Part shown: in pieces, positions 9,102 through 17,336 of the stretch
Layout of the letters: each line of letters begins with the position of its first letter
Numbering within the stretch: the stretch's first letter is position 1
Assembly (NCBI GenBank): GCA_030428835.1
Contig: JAUIEP010000034.1
Location: 1-35,766, forward strand
Source: Gammaproteobacteria bacterium
GTDB lineage: Bacteria; Pseudomonadota; Gammaproteobacteria; Pseudomonadales; Halieaceae
Reading direction: 5' to 3'
DNA length: 35,766 nt
Notes under the pieces: generated by a model
Databases searched by the model: none
The model's input: only the letters and a program-made list of their open reading frames with translations
Told to the model about the DNA's origin: nothing
Made by a program: the position numbers and the translations under genes

Positions 9102-12100
9102 GCGCTGGCTTCCTTGTCGGCACCGAAGATCTCGGGGTGTTGGCCGAACAGGGTATCCCAGCCCATGGCGTCAGATGCATCCAGGCAGTGCCATCCCTTG
9201 TCGCTTAATTGCTGAATGATCTCGATTGCCGGCCACTGGGTAAATAATAGTGCCCGGGCGGCCTTGTATTGCGCGATCGCAGTGGCCGTGCCGCCGGAGA
9301 CCGGCACAAAAGTCGCGTCGGGCGCATTCAATCCCTGTTGGGCGATGGCATCCAACAAGGCCTGCCCCTCATCGTCCTCGCCCTGCCGGGTCGCAGTGAC
9401 AGCGATCCCAGTGCCGGGGGTAACGTTTGCATTGGCGAGCGCCACGAGCAGTCGCAGCGCATCCTCGTCGCGGCGGTTGATATTCTCGTGATCTGGCTGG
9501 TTGTAGTAGGAGAGCAGGCACTGGTAGCAGCCAGCCTCACACAGAGCGTTGTCCAACTCGTCTTTCTTCTCCAGTTGGGCCAACTGTTGGAAATCCCAGG
9601 GGCCAGAGGGCACATTGAAGTGCATAATCTCCAGCGCCTTGCCGGCTACCAGTGACAGGCTTTCGGGGTCGGTCGAAAGGCGCGTCAGCACCCCGGCGCC
9701 CCCCTCGGCGGCCTCGTAGAACAGCAGTGACTTTCTGTCGTCCTGTTTCGGCAGCGGTTCCGCAACAAGCTCCGACTCCTCGATTTGGAAGGTCATCTCA
9801 ATACCGCGCTTCAGGGCCGCTTGCACCGTGGCCATAGTTTCAACAGTAAGCATTTGGGGCGGGCTGAGAATCAGCAGGTTTCGGTGGTCTTCCACGAAGG
9901 GCACAATACGCTGGTTGGGGACCTTGTCCACTGTCGCAGGCTCATTGCTGGACTCCTCCTCGCTATTCGGGTCGTCCTGCTTGCTCCACATGCCGCTGAT
10001 GGGATTGATATAAAAGCCAAGCTGGTTCTTATCCTTGCGCCGGCGCCAGCCGCGATTAATGCGCCAGATGCGGGCGGCTGGGGCGTAGGTCAGTTCAGCC
10101 AATAGACCTTCTTCACTCTCTACCATGGCTTTCTGCTGCTGGATTTTGCCGTCGGTGCCCGGCAGAAAGCGGTAGGTGGTCTGTAATTCAAAACCCTGCC
10201 GTTGGCGGTCTTCATCGTTGATCGAAATACGCTCAACAGGTAGCGTTTCCACCGTTTCAATACGGTAAAGCTCTTTCACCCAGTCGTCTTCGGTCAACAA
10301 AGCATCACAGTTTTCACAGCGCTCCACCAGAGGCTCGCCGCCACCTGGCTGGCCCAAGTGCCCGTAACCACACTGACTGCACACCCTTGAGGTAACCGTG
10401 GAAAGGGTACTGTTACCCGAGATATGGTCACTGCTGCCGACATTCAATTTGGCGCGTACTACCCGATACATGCGGCCCTGGTGGTAGATCAGGCTGCGCG
10501 GTCCGAATTCCGAGAGCGCCAGAAAACGCGGCCTGCTGACCATACTTCCTTCATCGTCCGTACCGCCAGCCTGACCACCTCGGGCCGGTATCCAGGCCAT
10601 CAGCGGCAGGCGGGGAAAATTATAGCCTGGCAGAAAACCCTGGCTTGCGAGGTAGCGGTAGGTGTAGAAATCGGAGTTCTGGGTGTTGCCGGATTTCAAA
10701 AGTATGCCGTACTGGTTGGCGGCGTCGCCCCAGCGCCGCTTGGCGTTGGTTCGCTCCCGGTCGCTGGCGGTGTGGCTTTTGGCAATCGCGTCGGCCATGT
10801 CCATCTGCTTGCGGGTGGCCTCGAACAATGCCCGCCAACGGTCTAGCGCCTGGGAAAAAGCCGAGGGCGCGTGGTTGATAACGGAATCGATGTAATCCGG
10901 GCTGAACCAGTGACTGGTATTCAATTCGCTTTCAAGCTGATCGATTACTCCTTGTGCTGCAGCTCCGGCCTTCTCGGTAACGGCCGGGGCTGACAGTTTC
11001 TGCGCGAGAGCCGCCTGTAGCGGCTTACCCTCCTGGTCCAGGTCGAGCAGGGGGGCTATGCTGCTGTCGAGTTCGACCTCGGCGCAGGCGAGCCAGACCG
11101 CGTGCAAGTGACTCTCGATCAGCTCGCGATTGCCCAAGTCCAGCGTCGGTGCTTTCACAATCCCGTGGACCATGTCATTGGCATTGTTGAAAAACCACTG
11201 ATCATGGGGGCTCTGTGAAGCGCAGTACGTGATCACCAGCGCCTGTTGCCCGGAGCGCCCTGCGCGACCGCTACGTTGGGCGTAGTTGGCCGGAGTGGGC
11301 GGGACGTTGCGTAGGTAAACCGTGTTCAGTGCAGATATATCCACACCGAGTTCCATGGTCGGCGAACAGAACATCACGGGGAGGCGTTCCAGCGGTGCCT
11401 CATGTCCAGGTTCTTCCAGCCACTCCTTGCGGTCCTTCTCTGTGTAGCGAAAGCGCTGTTCCAATAGCTGCCGTCGGGCAGCATCGACCTGGGCGGTATG
11501 CTCCTGTGCTTCGAAGGAGAAGAGCGGGTGACTCGGTTGCTGCAGCAACTGGGCCAGGTTCAGGTACAACATGCGGAAATAGCGGTTACCGGAGCTGACG
11601 TCGGCCTCAGGGCCCCCGGCGAAATGCCACTCCAGCGCCGCAGCGTTGAGGCGATAACCCGCCAGCCCCTGCTCGATCTTGTGCTTCTGGATATAGCCAT
11701 AGGGCACCGCCGTTTCGAGTAAGGCTTCCACAAGCTCTACCCACTCCGCCTCTTTCCAGGTTGTGACCTGACTGGCAAAGGCGCTGGATTTCCAGAAGTC
11801 AGCGTTCTTGATGCTTTTTACTACCCGAGAACGCTGGGCTCCCGATACCAAATCAGTTCTAGGCTTACCCCTGTATTCCGGACGCTTGGTCAGGATCAGG
11901 TATTTTGCCGTCTCAAGCTTTTCATCTGGTGCAAAGGCCCAGCGCTCGTTCAGGTAACTGAAGGCACTGTTGCGGGCCTTATCCTGCTCGACAGAATCGA
12001 GGTAACGCGTCTCCAGGCAGAGGGCACGGCGCATTTCATCAAACAGGACGCGACACAAGCTGGCCCTGTTTTCAGGAGTCAGTTTGGCCAGCACGGCATG

Positions 12101-14386
12101 CTTGCTGTCATTGAACAGTTCGTCCTCCGCGCAGAAGGACTCCAACTCCCGGTAATCTATCCGCAACAACGCAAGCTGGTCCAGGTTAGGGTTGTTGAAG
12201 CGCCAGCCGCGGCGCAGGTCCCGGATCAGGCGGTAACCCAGAATATACCGCAGCGTGCGCTGCGCCTCCTGGCGCGCGATACCCATTAACTTGGGTGTGC
12301 GCAGGTACTCAGCCAGGGTCGATTCTTCAACCTGGTCAAATCCGAGGGATCTGAAAACTTCTTCCGCGAGCTTTTCCTCATCGAGTTGGTTGTTGTTTGC
12401 CTGTAGTGCGCCTATTAAACCGGCGCGAATGGTCAGCAGGAATATGAAGTCATTAAAGTGGCCTGCCTGAAGCGCAGCATCCTGTCGGTTGTCACTAAAG
12501 CCAAGCAGTTTGCGGGGATCGGGCACGCCCTCGGGCAGGCTTTCGATAGCAAAGAGCTGACGCAGGGCGGCCAGCGTCAAAACGGTTGTGGCGGAGGACC
12601 GGCCTTCGCCGGAGAGACTGGCAAGCCGGTTGATGTCCTTACCATGAGCCTCGTGCAATTGTCCGCAGTTCAGGCAGAACCGGAATTTCCCCGGAATGTA
12701 CCAGTAGCCTTCACCGCGGCCCTCCAGTCCCTGTGGATCAACATCACACTGGATGGGTATGGCTTTCTTGTAAGTACTTTTTACCTTCGGCTCGGCCTTC
12801 GACAAATCAATCCAGGACTCGGGCAGGTCCTCCATGGCACCGGTGTAGCCCTGTCCGTCAGTGATAGGGCAAAGGAAACCGAAAGCCTGTTCTTCGTTAT
12901 CCGCCGTGGTGATGTCGTCGATGTCCCGTGGATCAAAGCGACTCTGGCCCTGTAGCGATCTCCATACAGTGTGGTATTCCTGGCCACAATCCCGGCAAAA
13001 ATGAGTTGAATAGAGTTGAACCGACTCTTGCTGCCGACCCGGTGCATAGCGTTGTGCGTCGAGTGTGACTGTTCTTCTGCCCCTGGGTTCCAGGGTTGCC
13101 AACACCTTGCCAGGTCCACTGATGAACTGGTGCAACTTGAATGCAAAGGGGGGACGACCCTGTGGCGATATCACGTCATGGGCTGCAACCAGAAAGTGCT
13201 GAAGAGCTTCAGCCGCCTCAGGGGACGAAATACCTGCATCCTCCGCCAGCAACGCGGCCGCCGACTCCACAGTCTTTGGCTTAGCGCGTTTAGGAGGTTC
13301 TCCAGCGGAAATTTCTATACCAAGATTTAGCTCAACCCAGATGGCCAATGGAGAAACTCTGAATTCTTCAAAGCTATGCCAGGCAAAATCAGCTTCTTGT
13401 ATTTCATCGCGGAGTAATGGCTTAACGGCGTCAATCCCCTTCGAGGGATCGGTCACGCGCTCCAAGGTCTCGCCAATGACATCGTGCTCAGTGACAGTGG
13501 CGCCAAATAACTTACTGGCAACGCTGGCAACGACACGATTGCGATCCGCTTGTTTGCCCGTACTGGACATGGTTGCGGAAGTGCCGATGCAGGTCATTTC
13601 GGGTGCGGACAGGCGCTCTCGCAGTCTACGCACCAGTACCGCGACATCTGCACCCTGCCGCCCACGATAGGTATGCAGTTCGTCCAAAATCAGGAACTCA
13701 AGGCCCCCGCAATTTTCTACCACCCGCCTGTCCACATCCTCATAACGCGTGAGGATGAGTTCCAGCATCATGAAATTGGTTAGTAGAATGTCAGGTGGGT
13801 TACTGGCGATTGCTTCTCGCTGTTCTTTGCTCTCCTGGCCTGTATAGCGTGCCACACTAAAGGGCCTGGAAGCTTCGGGAAAGTCCAACAGAAATTTGTC
13901 TAGTTCCTCAAGCTGGCTGTTTGCCAGTGCGTTCATGGGGTAGATAACTATCGCGCGGGTGCGGGACTTAGGGTCCTGTTCCTTGCCTTTGAGGATGGAA
14001 TCGATAACGGGAATAAAAAACGCGAGTGATTTGCCGGAACCCGTGCCGGTTGTCACCACATAGCTTTTTCGGTCCTTTCCCTTAGCGATGGCCTCTATCT
14101 GGTGTTTGTAGAGGAATAAGGGGTCGGATTTTCCCTCGGCCTTACCGGTTCTGAATATGTCGCCACACCGCGGGTGCAAGACCCCTTGATCGGCTAATTC
14201 CTGGACACTGCCCTTGCGCTGGTAGTTCGGGTTTATCTGGATCAGTGGTTGGGGCCAGTAGCGGCCTTCCGCATATTCCCGCTCGACGGCGGTTGCGATG
14301 TCATCGGCCGCAATGTCTACAAAACTTCTGGAAAAAGCGCTGTATTCACTTATTAGCTCGTCCCTGAAGCTGAAAACGTTTTCCAT
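9098..14386 (-). CDS. Giant DEAD/DEAH-box helicase with DUF1998-like C-terminus (DrmA/DrmB- or DruE-like)
   Basis: A 1,762-aa SF2 helicase and the first gene of the operon. It has Walker A TTGTGSGKS at 112-120, DELH at 235-238 and SAT at 270-272. The second RecA domain near 1005-1047 includes ELGVDISALNTVYLRNVPP and the arginine-finger motif QRSGRAGRSGQ. Three zinc-ribbon-like cysteine sites occur near 461 (CRDCG), 565 (CLNCG) and 1332-1360 (CSQCG paired with CENCD). The end has the DUF1998 hallmark near 1614-1637 (CEAGCYQCLLSYYNQPDHEN). Such fusions are known from Druantia DruE and YprA/MrfA relatives. In DISARM the two halves are separate proteins, DrmA and DrmB. Neighbouring DrmD- and DrmMI-like genes favour a DISARM-like role. 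Its ribosome site is weak (AAAAGACC). Confidence 0.85.
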   Translation of the reverse strand: MENVFSFRDELISEYSAFSRSFVDIAADDIATAVEREYAEGRYWPQPLIQINPNYQRKGSVQELADQGVLHPRCGDIFRTGKAEGKSDPLFLYKHQIEAIAKGKDRKSYVVTTGTGSGKSLAFFIPVIDSILKGKEQDPKSRTRAIVIYPMNALANSQLEELDKFLLDFPEASRPFSVARYTGQESKEQREAIASNPPDILLTNFMMLELILTRYEDVDRRVVENCGGLEFLILDELHTYRGRQGADVAVLVRRLRERLSAPEMTCIGTSATMSSTGKQADRNRVVASVASKLFGATVTEHDVIGETLERVTDPSKGIDAVKPLLRDEIQEADFAWHSFEEFRVSPLAIWVELNLGIEISAGEPPKRAKPKTVESAAALLAEDAGISSPEAAEALQHFLVAAHDVISPQGRPPFAFKLHQFISGPGKVLATLEPRGRRTVTLDAQRYAPGRQQESVQLYSTHFCRDCGQEYHTVWRSLQGQSRFDPRDIDDITTADNEEQAFGFLCPITDGQGYTGAMEDLPESWIDLSKAEPKVKSTYKKAIPIQCDVDPQGLEGRGEGYWYIPGKFRFCLNCGQLHEAHGKDINRLASLSGEGRSSATTVLTLAALRQLFAIESLPEGVPDPRKLLGFSDNRQDAALQAGHFNDFIFLLTIRAGLIGALQANNNQLDEEKLAEEVFRSLGFDQVEESTLAEYLRTPKLMGIARQEAQRTLRYILGYRLIRDLRRGWRFNNPNLDQLALLRIDYRELESFCAEDELFNDSKHAVLAKLTPENRASLCRVLFDEMRRALCLETRYLDSVEQDKARNSAFSYLNERWAFAPDEKLETAKYLILTKRPEYRGKPRTDLVSGAQRSRVVKSIKNADFWKSSAFASQVTTWKEAEWVELVEALLETAVPYGYIQKHKIEQGLAGYRLNAAALEWHFAGGPEADVSSGNRYFRMLYLNLAQLLQQPSHPLFSFEAQEHTAQVDAARRQLLEQRFRYTEKDRKEWLEEPGHEAPLERLPVMFCSPTMELGVDISALNTVYLRNVPPTPANYAQRSGRAGRSGQQALVITYCASQSPHDQWFFNNANDMVHGIVKAPTLDLGNRELIESHLHAVWLACAEVELDSSIAPLLDLDQEGKPLQAALAQKLSAPAVTEKAGAAAQGVIDQLESELNTSHWFSPDYIDSVINHAPSAFSQALDRWRALFEATRKQMDMADAIAKSHTASDRERTNAKRRWGDAANQYGILLKSGNTQNSDFYTYRYLASQGFLPGYNFPRLPLMAWIPARGGQAGGTDDEGSMVSRPRFLALSEFGPRSLIYHQGRMYRVVRAKLNVGSSDHISGNSTLSTVTSRVCSQCGYGHLGQPGGGEPLVERCENCDALLTEDDWVKELYRIETVETLPVERISINDEDRQRQGFELQTTYRFLPGTDGKIQQQKAMVESEEGLLAELTYAPAARIWRINRGWRRRKDKNQLGFYINPISGMWSKQDDPNSEEESSNEPATVDKVPNQRIVPFVEDHRNLLILSPPQMLTVETMATVQAALKRGIEMTFQIEESELVAEPLPKQDDRKSLLFYEAAEGGAGVLTRLSTDPESLSLVAGKALEIMHFNVPSGPWDFQQLAQLEKKDELDNALCEAGCYQCLLSYYNQPDHENINRRDEDALRLLVALANANVTPGTGIAVTATRQGEDDEGQALLDAIAQQGLNAPDATFVPVSGGTATAIAQYKAARALLFTQWPAIEIIQQLSDKGWHCLDASDAMGWDTLFGQHPEIFGADKEASA

Positions 14387-14419
14387 GGTCTTTTATTATC
14401 CTGTGGCGCTCTCAAACAT

Positions 14420-14447
14420 AATCTAGAATGATCGTAAATTCTGTCAG
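14420..14447 (-). promoter_or_regulatory. Candidate sigma-70 promoter of the helicase/methylase operon
   Basis: On the minus strand CTGACA (14447-14442) is followed after 16 bases by TAGATT (14425-14420), about 34 bases before the helicase ATG. It is the best -35/-10 pair I see in the 125-bp gap upstream of the operon. It matches consensus five of six and four of six. Confidence 0.4.
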
Positions 14448-14511
14448 ATTCTGGCCGAGAAGTCGCTAGAGCAAATCCCAGATAAGTTGATTAAGGCAGT
14501 CATCCGTTTTT

Positions 14512-14693
14512 CTACTCCCCGTATATCTCGAGCCCGGCAACGTACTGATTCGTCGGACTGTCTGTCGAGCATGGGTTACCCTCTCCGTAAGGATTGTTGA
14601 TCGAGTCAGGTGAGTATTTGCTGCCGTAGCGCCCGTAGGGGTTCGAGACCGAATCCGGTTCGTGGGGATTCGCGCTCAGCTGACCTGGCACCC
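14512..14693 (-). pseudogene. C-terminal fragment of an NPYG-repeat protein
   Basis: The minus-strand frame ending at 14512 encodes GQLSANPHEPDSVSNPYG, then RYGSKYSPDSINNPYGEG and more, ending in GLEIYGE. This is a short degenerate repeat, NPYG spaced by SPDSxN, of a kind I recognise from the C-termini of small proteins of unknown role. The open frame continues to 14787, but residues beyond about 14693 come from the inserted element, so the native N-terminus is gone. It is most likely dead. Confidence 0.5.
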
Positions 14694-14804
14694 TAGATCG
14701 ACTCCAGCTTGTGAGAGAGACTTTCACTGGCAAGTGGAGTACCCGATTATGGCGAGAAAACGATTCAAGCCTGAAGAAGTCATCCACACACTGGAGTCGA
14801 TCTA
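14694..14804 (+). mobile_element. 111-bp MITE-like IS3-family remnant
   Basis: Perfect 14-bp inverted repeats (TAGATCGACTCCAG at 14694-14707 and its complement at 14791-14804) enclose 83 bp. Inside, from 14750, the plus strand encodes MARKRFKPEEVIHT, the typical start of an IS3-family OrfA transposase, and then runs straight into the right inverted repeat. An IS3-type element appears to have lost nearly all its interior. ACCC/GGGT flanks extend the inverted repeat with one base of slippage. I see no clear target duplication. Confidence 0.65.
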
Positions 14805-14945
14805 AGGGTCACTTTGAACTTCCCCCGACAGATCGGACTCGCCTAATACGCCCACCATATAGAAACGATAGAACGAATCCTGTCCGGCACAGACAATACG
14901 AACCTCCTGCCCTCGATAAGGTTGAAGATTACCGAGCTTATTCAT
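14802..14945 (-). pseudogene. Small ORF truncated by the MITE-like element
   Basis: An ATG at 14945-14943 overlaps the TGA of the 73-aa ORF (ATGA). It encodes 47 residues, including LQPYRGQEVRIVCAGQDSFY and FYMVGVLGESDLSG, and stops at a TAG formed inside the right inverted repeat of the inserted element. The stop is therefore supplied by the insertion, and the protein was probably longer. I do not recognise the family. Confidence 0.4.
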
Positions 14946-15163
14946 CGGCAGACATATCGGCCAGACTCACCGATGCGCTGCAGCAGGTAGCGTGAATAGT
15001 GACCTCTAAATAGCTTATATCCACGCCCTTTCAGGCAATCCATTACAGTGCTTAATGCCTGGCGCTTATCACTGGTCAAAGTGGCATGGCGACGGAAGTC
15101 CGTCAGAAGTTCCGACAGTTCGTCATCCAGCCTGTCCTCCACGAGCTCCCTTCTAGGTATCAC
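14942..15163 (-). CDS. Hypothetical 73-aa protein, coupled to HD-domain gene
   Basis: It starts with GTG at 15163, overlapping the HD gene's TGA (GTGA), and ends in an ATGA overlap with the truncated ORF that follows. The protein is charged and predicted helical (DRLDDELSELLTDFRRHATL in its first half), with no recognisable domain, signal peptide or membrane segment. Overlaps on both sides argue that it is translated. It may be a partner of the HD protein. Confidence 0.45.
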   Translation of the reverse strand: MIPRRELVEDRLDDELSELLTDFRRHATLTSDKRQALSTVMDCLKGRGYKLFRGHYSRYLLQRIGESGRYVCR

Positions 15164-15633
15164 CTTAGAGACCTCTCATATGCCTCAATCACCATCTCCG
15201 GGTTCTTCGCTACCTCAGTACATAATCTCTGCGGGTCAGGCCGAATCCCCACCCTTCCTAGGTCCAGCCTGTCCGCATCCCAGCAAGTCATGACTGTTAT
15301 ATCGGCCTCCAGGTGCCCATCGCTATGCCAGGTACACGCGTGCTGGAGCAGTCGCAGCTCCGCCGCAGTGACGTCGATCAGGTCTCCAGCGAGCTGTGTC
15401 GCAATCTCCGCGGCCCGGTGGCCATGCTCGGGGTCGTGATGCTCGTTTTCCCTGCCCAGGTCATGGATGAACGCGAAGTACTCCACCACCTTGGCATTGG
15501 CGCCGGTATGCTCCGCTAACAGCAGCCCGTTATGGCGCACCCGGGCCCAGTACGACACACCATGGTACCCATCCCAATCCAGGGCAAAGCGTTGTCGCGC
15601 AAACTTCATTAAGCTCTTTGTAATCAGTGACAT
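15160..15633 (-). CDS. HD-domain phosphohydrolase-like protein
   Basis: A 157-aa protein with HD-superfamily metal ligands: H24 in DGYHGVSYWARV, the HD doublet H57-D58 in FAFIHDLGRENEHHD, further histidines at 65-71, and a late Asp in CWDADRLDLGRVG. The WDADRLDLGR signature occurs in small stand-alone HD hydrolases of unknown substrate, probably nucleotide phosphates. GGGGA precedes the ATG. It follows the ARPP-1 gene and a 30-codon ORF by 12 bases and overlaps the next gene by four, so these genes are probably co-translated. Confidence 0.75.
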   Translation of the reverse strand: MSLITKSLMKFARQRFALDWDGYHGVSYWARVRHNGLLLAEHTGANAKVVEYFAFIHDLGRENEHHDPEHGHRAAEIATQLAGDLIDVTAAELRLLQHACTWHSDGHLEADITVMTCWDADRLDLGRVGIRPDPQRLCTEVAKNPEMVIEAYERSLR

Positions 15634-15645
15634 AGCTATCCCCGT

Positions 15646-15738
15646 TTATTGACGCCCGGCGGCGGACATAGCACCGCCGGCGTCAGGGCGATGGAACGCC
15701 AATTTCCGCCATTCCTCAGGCAAGTATGGTTCAGCCAT
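15646..15738 (-). CDS. 30-aa ORF between ARPP-1 and HD genes
   Basis: This ORF overlaps the last 8 bases of the ARPP-1 gene (ATGGCTGA) and ends 12 bases before the HD gene. It reads MAEPYLPEEWRKLAFHRPDA and ends in a short tail. It fills the gap between two coupled genes, which suggests either a real micropeptide or a translational bridge. No homologue is recognised. Confidence 0.35.
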   Translation of the reverse strand: MAEPYLPEEWRKLAFHRPDAGGAMSAAGRQ

Positions 15739-16771
15739 CACCAGCCGCATCGATACCGTCGATAAACAGGTCATCAATGGACGAACTGGTTCGGTAGCTA
15801 CGCCGCTGACTAGTCCGACGCATCCGCCCGCGAGTCCCGAGGCTCCCCGCCTCCGACTCCTGGCTGAAAGCACACAGGTGCACGACCCGATCCCTCGCCG
15901 CCAGGGCACCGCCGGCGATATGCGTGGACCGGATGCGCAGGTCCTCGCCCTCGCCCAGGGCGTCGGCGCTGACCACCGGGGCCGAGCGCACACCCTGCAG
16001 GAAGGCCTGCACCCGTGACTCGCCGGACCCCGGCGCCTGGCCGCGCTCCTCGATGGCGTCGAGCGCGTAGCTGCGGACCAGCTTGGGCATCAGCTTGCCG
16101 CAGGTGTCCGAAGCGTCGAACAGTTCAACCCCGCGGATGGTTCCGTTGATGGCGAAGCACGCGCCCACCTGGGTGGGCTGCACCGTGAAGGCGCCGACGT
16201 ACTCGTCCACAGACCCCGAGAACTGCTCGAAGACGTCGGCGATGGCCTGCGTTCTGGAGTCCACACGCATGCTGTCCATCTTGCTCGAGATATCGTCCCA
16301 GACTTCCGTTTGGTTGGTGCGCCGGGTCCCCATCATCGCGATGTCTTCGCTCACGTGCGCTGCTTTGCGGGCCCGGCCTTTGCTGTAGAGGGCGCGGTCC
16401 GAGGAACAGAATTCGCGGGTCGTGTGATTCCAACGCCCCGCTTCCACGCAGGACACGGGGATGTGCAGGCGTGACCGCGGCGGCACCAGCACCGTCAGGT
16501 TGAGGATGCGGTTCTGCTTGGCGCCGACCAGTTCCTCGCCGTCGAGCAGAAATACGGCGACGTCCGCCGCATTCTCCAGCAGCAGGGTCGGCACGCTGCC
16601 AGACTCGCTTACTTCGGTGACCGTCGCCAGGCCTTTCTCATGTGCCTCGTCCAGCGTGAGGTAGTCGGCCTTGAGCGGCTCGAAGGCCAGTAGCGGCGTG
16701 ATCTGCAGGTTCTGGAATACCTGGGCTTCGCCCAGCCTGATGTTTGCCAATGCTTCGTTGATAGCAGTCAT
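15731..16771 (-). CDS. ARPP-1 family domain protein
   Basis: This 346-aa protein shows the ARPP-1 signature in its N-terminal third: a hydrophobic stretch FLLDGEELVGAKQNRILNLT near 75-95, then VLVPPRSRLHIPVSCVEAGRW. As I recall, ARPP-1 stands for ARG- and rhodanese-phosphatase-superfamily-associated protein, a domain of unknown biochemistry often seen beside phosphatases or conflict genes. The C-terminal 60 residues are Arg/Ser-rich and probably disordered. GAGGAAG lies 7 bases before the ATG. The gene leads a coupled set (30-aa ORF, HD protein, 73-aa ORF, truncated ORF), so the HD enzyme may be its functional partner. Confidence 0.8.
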   Translation of the reverse strand: MTAINEALANIRLGEAQVFQNLQITPLLAFEPLKADYLTLDEAHEKGLATVTEVSESGSVPTLLLENAADVAVFLLDGEELVGAKQNRILNLTVLVPPRSRLHIPVSCVEAGRWNHTTREFCSSDRALYSKGRARKAAHVSEDIAMMGTRRTNQTEVWDDISSKMDSMRVDSRTQAIADVFEQFSGSVDEYVGAFTVQPTQVGACFAINGTIRGVELFDASDTCGKLMPKLVRSYALDAIEERGQAPGSGESRVQAFLQGVRSAPVVSADALGEGEDLRIRSTHIAGGALAARDRVVHLCAFSQESEAGSLGTRGRMRRTSQRRSYRTSSSIDDLFIDGIDAAGDG

Positions 16772-17054
16772 AGTGCTCTTCCTCTATTCCAATCTGTCTG
16801 TTGCTAATGTGGCTGTTCCGGCCTTTTCTCGGGCAAGGCTTCGCCCCGGGCCTGTTCTCTCACTCCTGGCCCGTATGCCCGTTCTCTGTGTTTGCCGCCC
16901 GCGGCCTGCGCATGGCAGGTGGCTGCTCGCCGGTGTCGCGAGGGTTCGTACCGCAGGATGGTAATGGTAGTTGCGGGCGCGAACTTATCCACGATGTACG
17001 CATGTACACGTACTATTTTCGAGCACATGCGGCCGACAACCGGCTCCACCTGTG

Positions 17055-17105
17055 TCACGGCTCGACGCCATACGAAACGGCAAGGGCTTTGAATGTCGTA
17101 CCCAT
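17055..17105 (-). CDS. 16-aa leader-type mini-ORF after RNA motif copy A
   Basis: GGAGGAG sits 5 bases before ATG 17105, one of the strongest ribosome sites in the window. The frame stops after MGTTFKALAVSYGVEP. The equivalent position after motif copy B starts an 83-codon gene. It may be a leader peptide or the stump of a lost gene. Confidence 0.35.
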   Translation of the reverse strand: MGTTFKALAVSYGVEP

Positions 17106-17149
17106 GATGTTCTCCTCCGTGTATTGATCGGGGACCAACAAGAAAGGCA

Positions 17150-17256
17150 CGGAGATAGGGATAACCTGCTTGGTTGCCGTATCGGCCGCATCTCTTTACA
17201 GAAGCCACCTTGCCCAGATTCGGCAGGTTGGCAGGGCTTGCGCCCTTCTTGATGCT
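17150..17256 (-). ncRNA. Candidate structured leader RNA, copy A
   Basis: The minus-strand sequence folds by eye into successive hairpins. The first is AGGGC-GCAA-GCCCT. The second pairs CCA/CCT/GCC with GGC/AGG/TGG through bulged adenines. The third pairs TTCT with AGAG. The fourth pairs GATA with TATC and encloses AACC/GGTT. Copy B at 18185-18293 has the same order. Several pairs differ between copies while staying paired (CCC/GGG versus TCT/AGA; C-G versus A-T). The copy lies about 45 bases before a strong ribosome site. It could be a cis-regulator, part of a mobile repeat, or a small RNA. Confidence 0.5.
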
Positions 17257-17336
17257 CGTGCGTGAGTCTAAGTCAATCCAGCGGTTCCTTCATTGGTTGT
17301 ACATTTGCACACGTAAGGTTTTCAAGCACATCCTGA

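Larger units (their letters stand above)
16772..17336. other. 565-bp leader-like region without a convincing long gene
   Basis: This region holds copy A of a structured RNA motif (17150-17256), a 16-codon ORF behind a strong ribosome site (17055-17105), and two diverged copies of a short coding-like repeat starting MCxKxxRV (minus strand from 17028 and from about 17332). About 200 bp before ARPP-1 shows only GC-rich short hairpins. Longer frames here look random in composition. Confidence 0.5.

Noticed and set aside
16804-17208. 134-codon minus-strand frame in the leader region
   Set aside because: It crosses the structured RNA motif and continues into low-complexity sequence; only the short MCSKIVRV repeat looks non-random.
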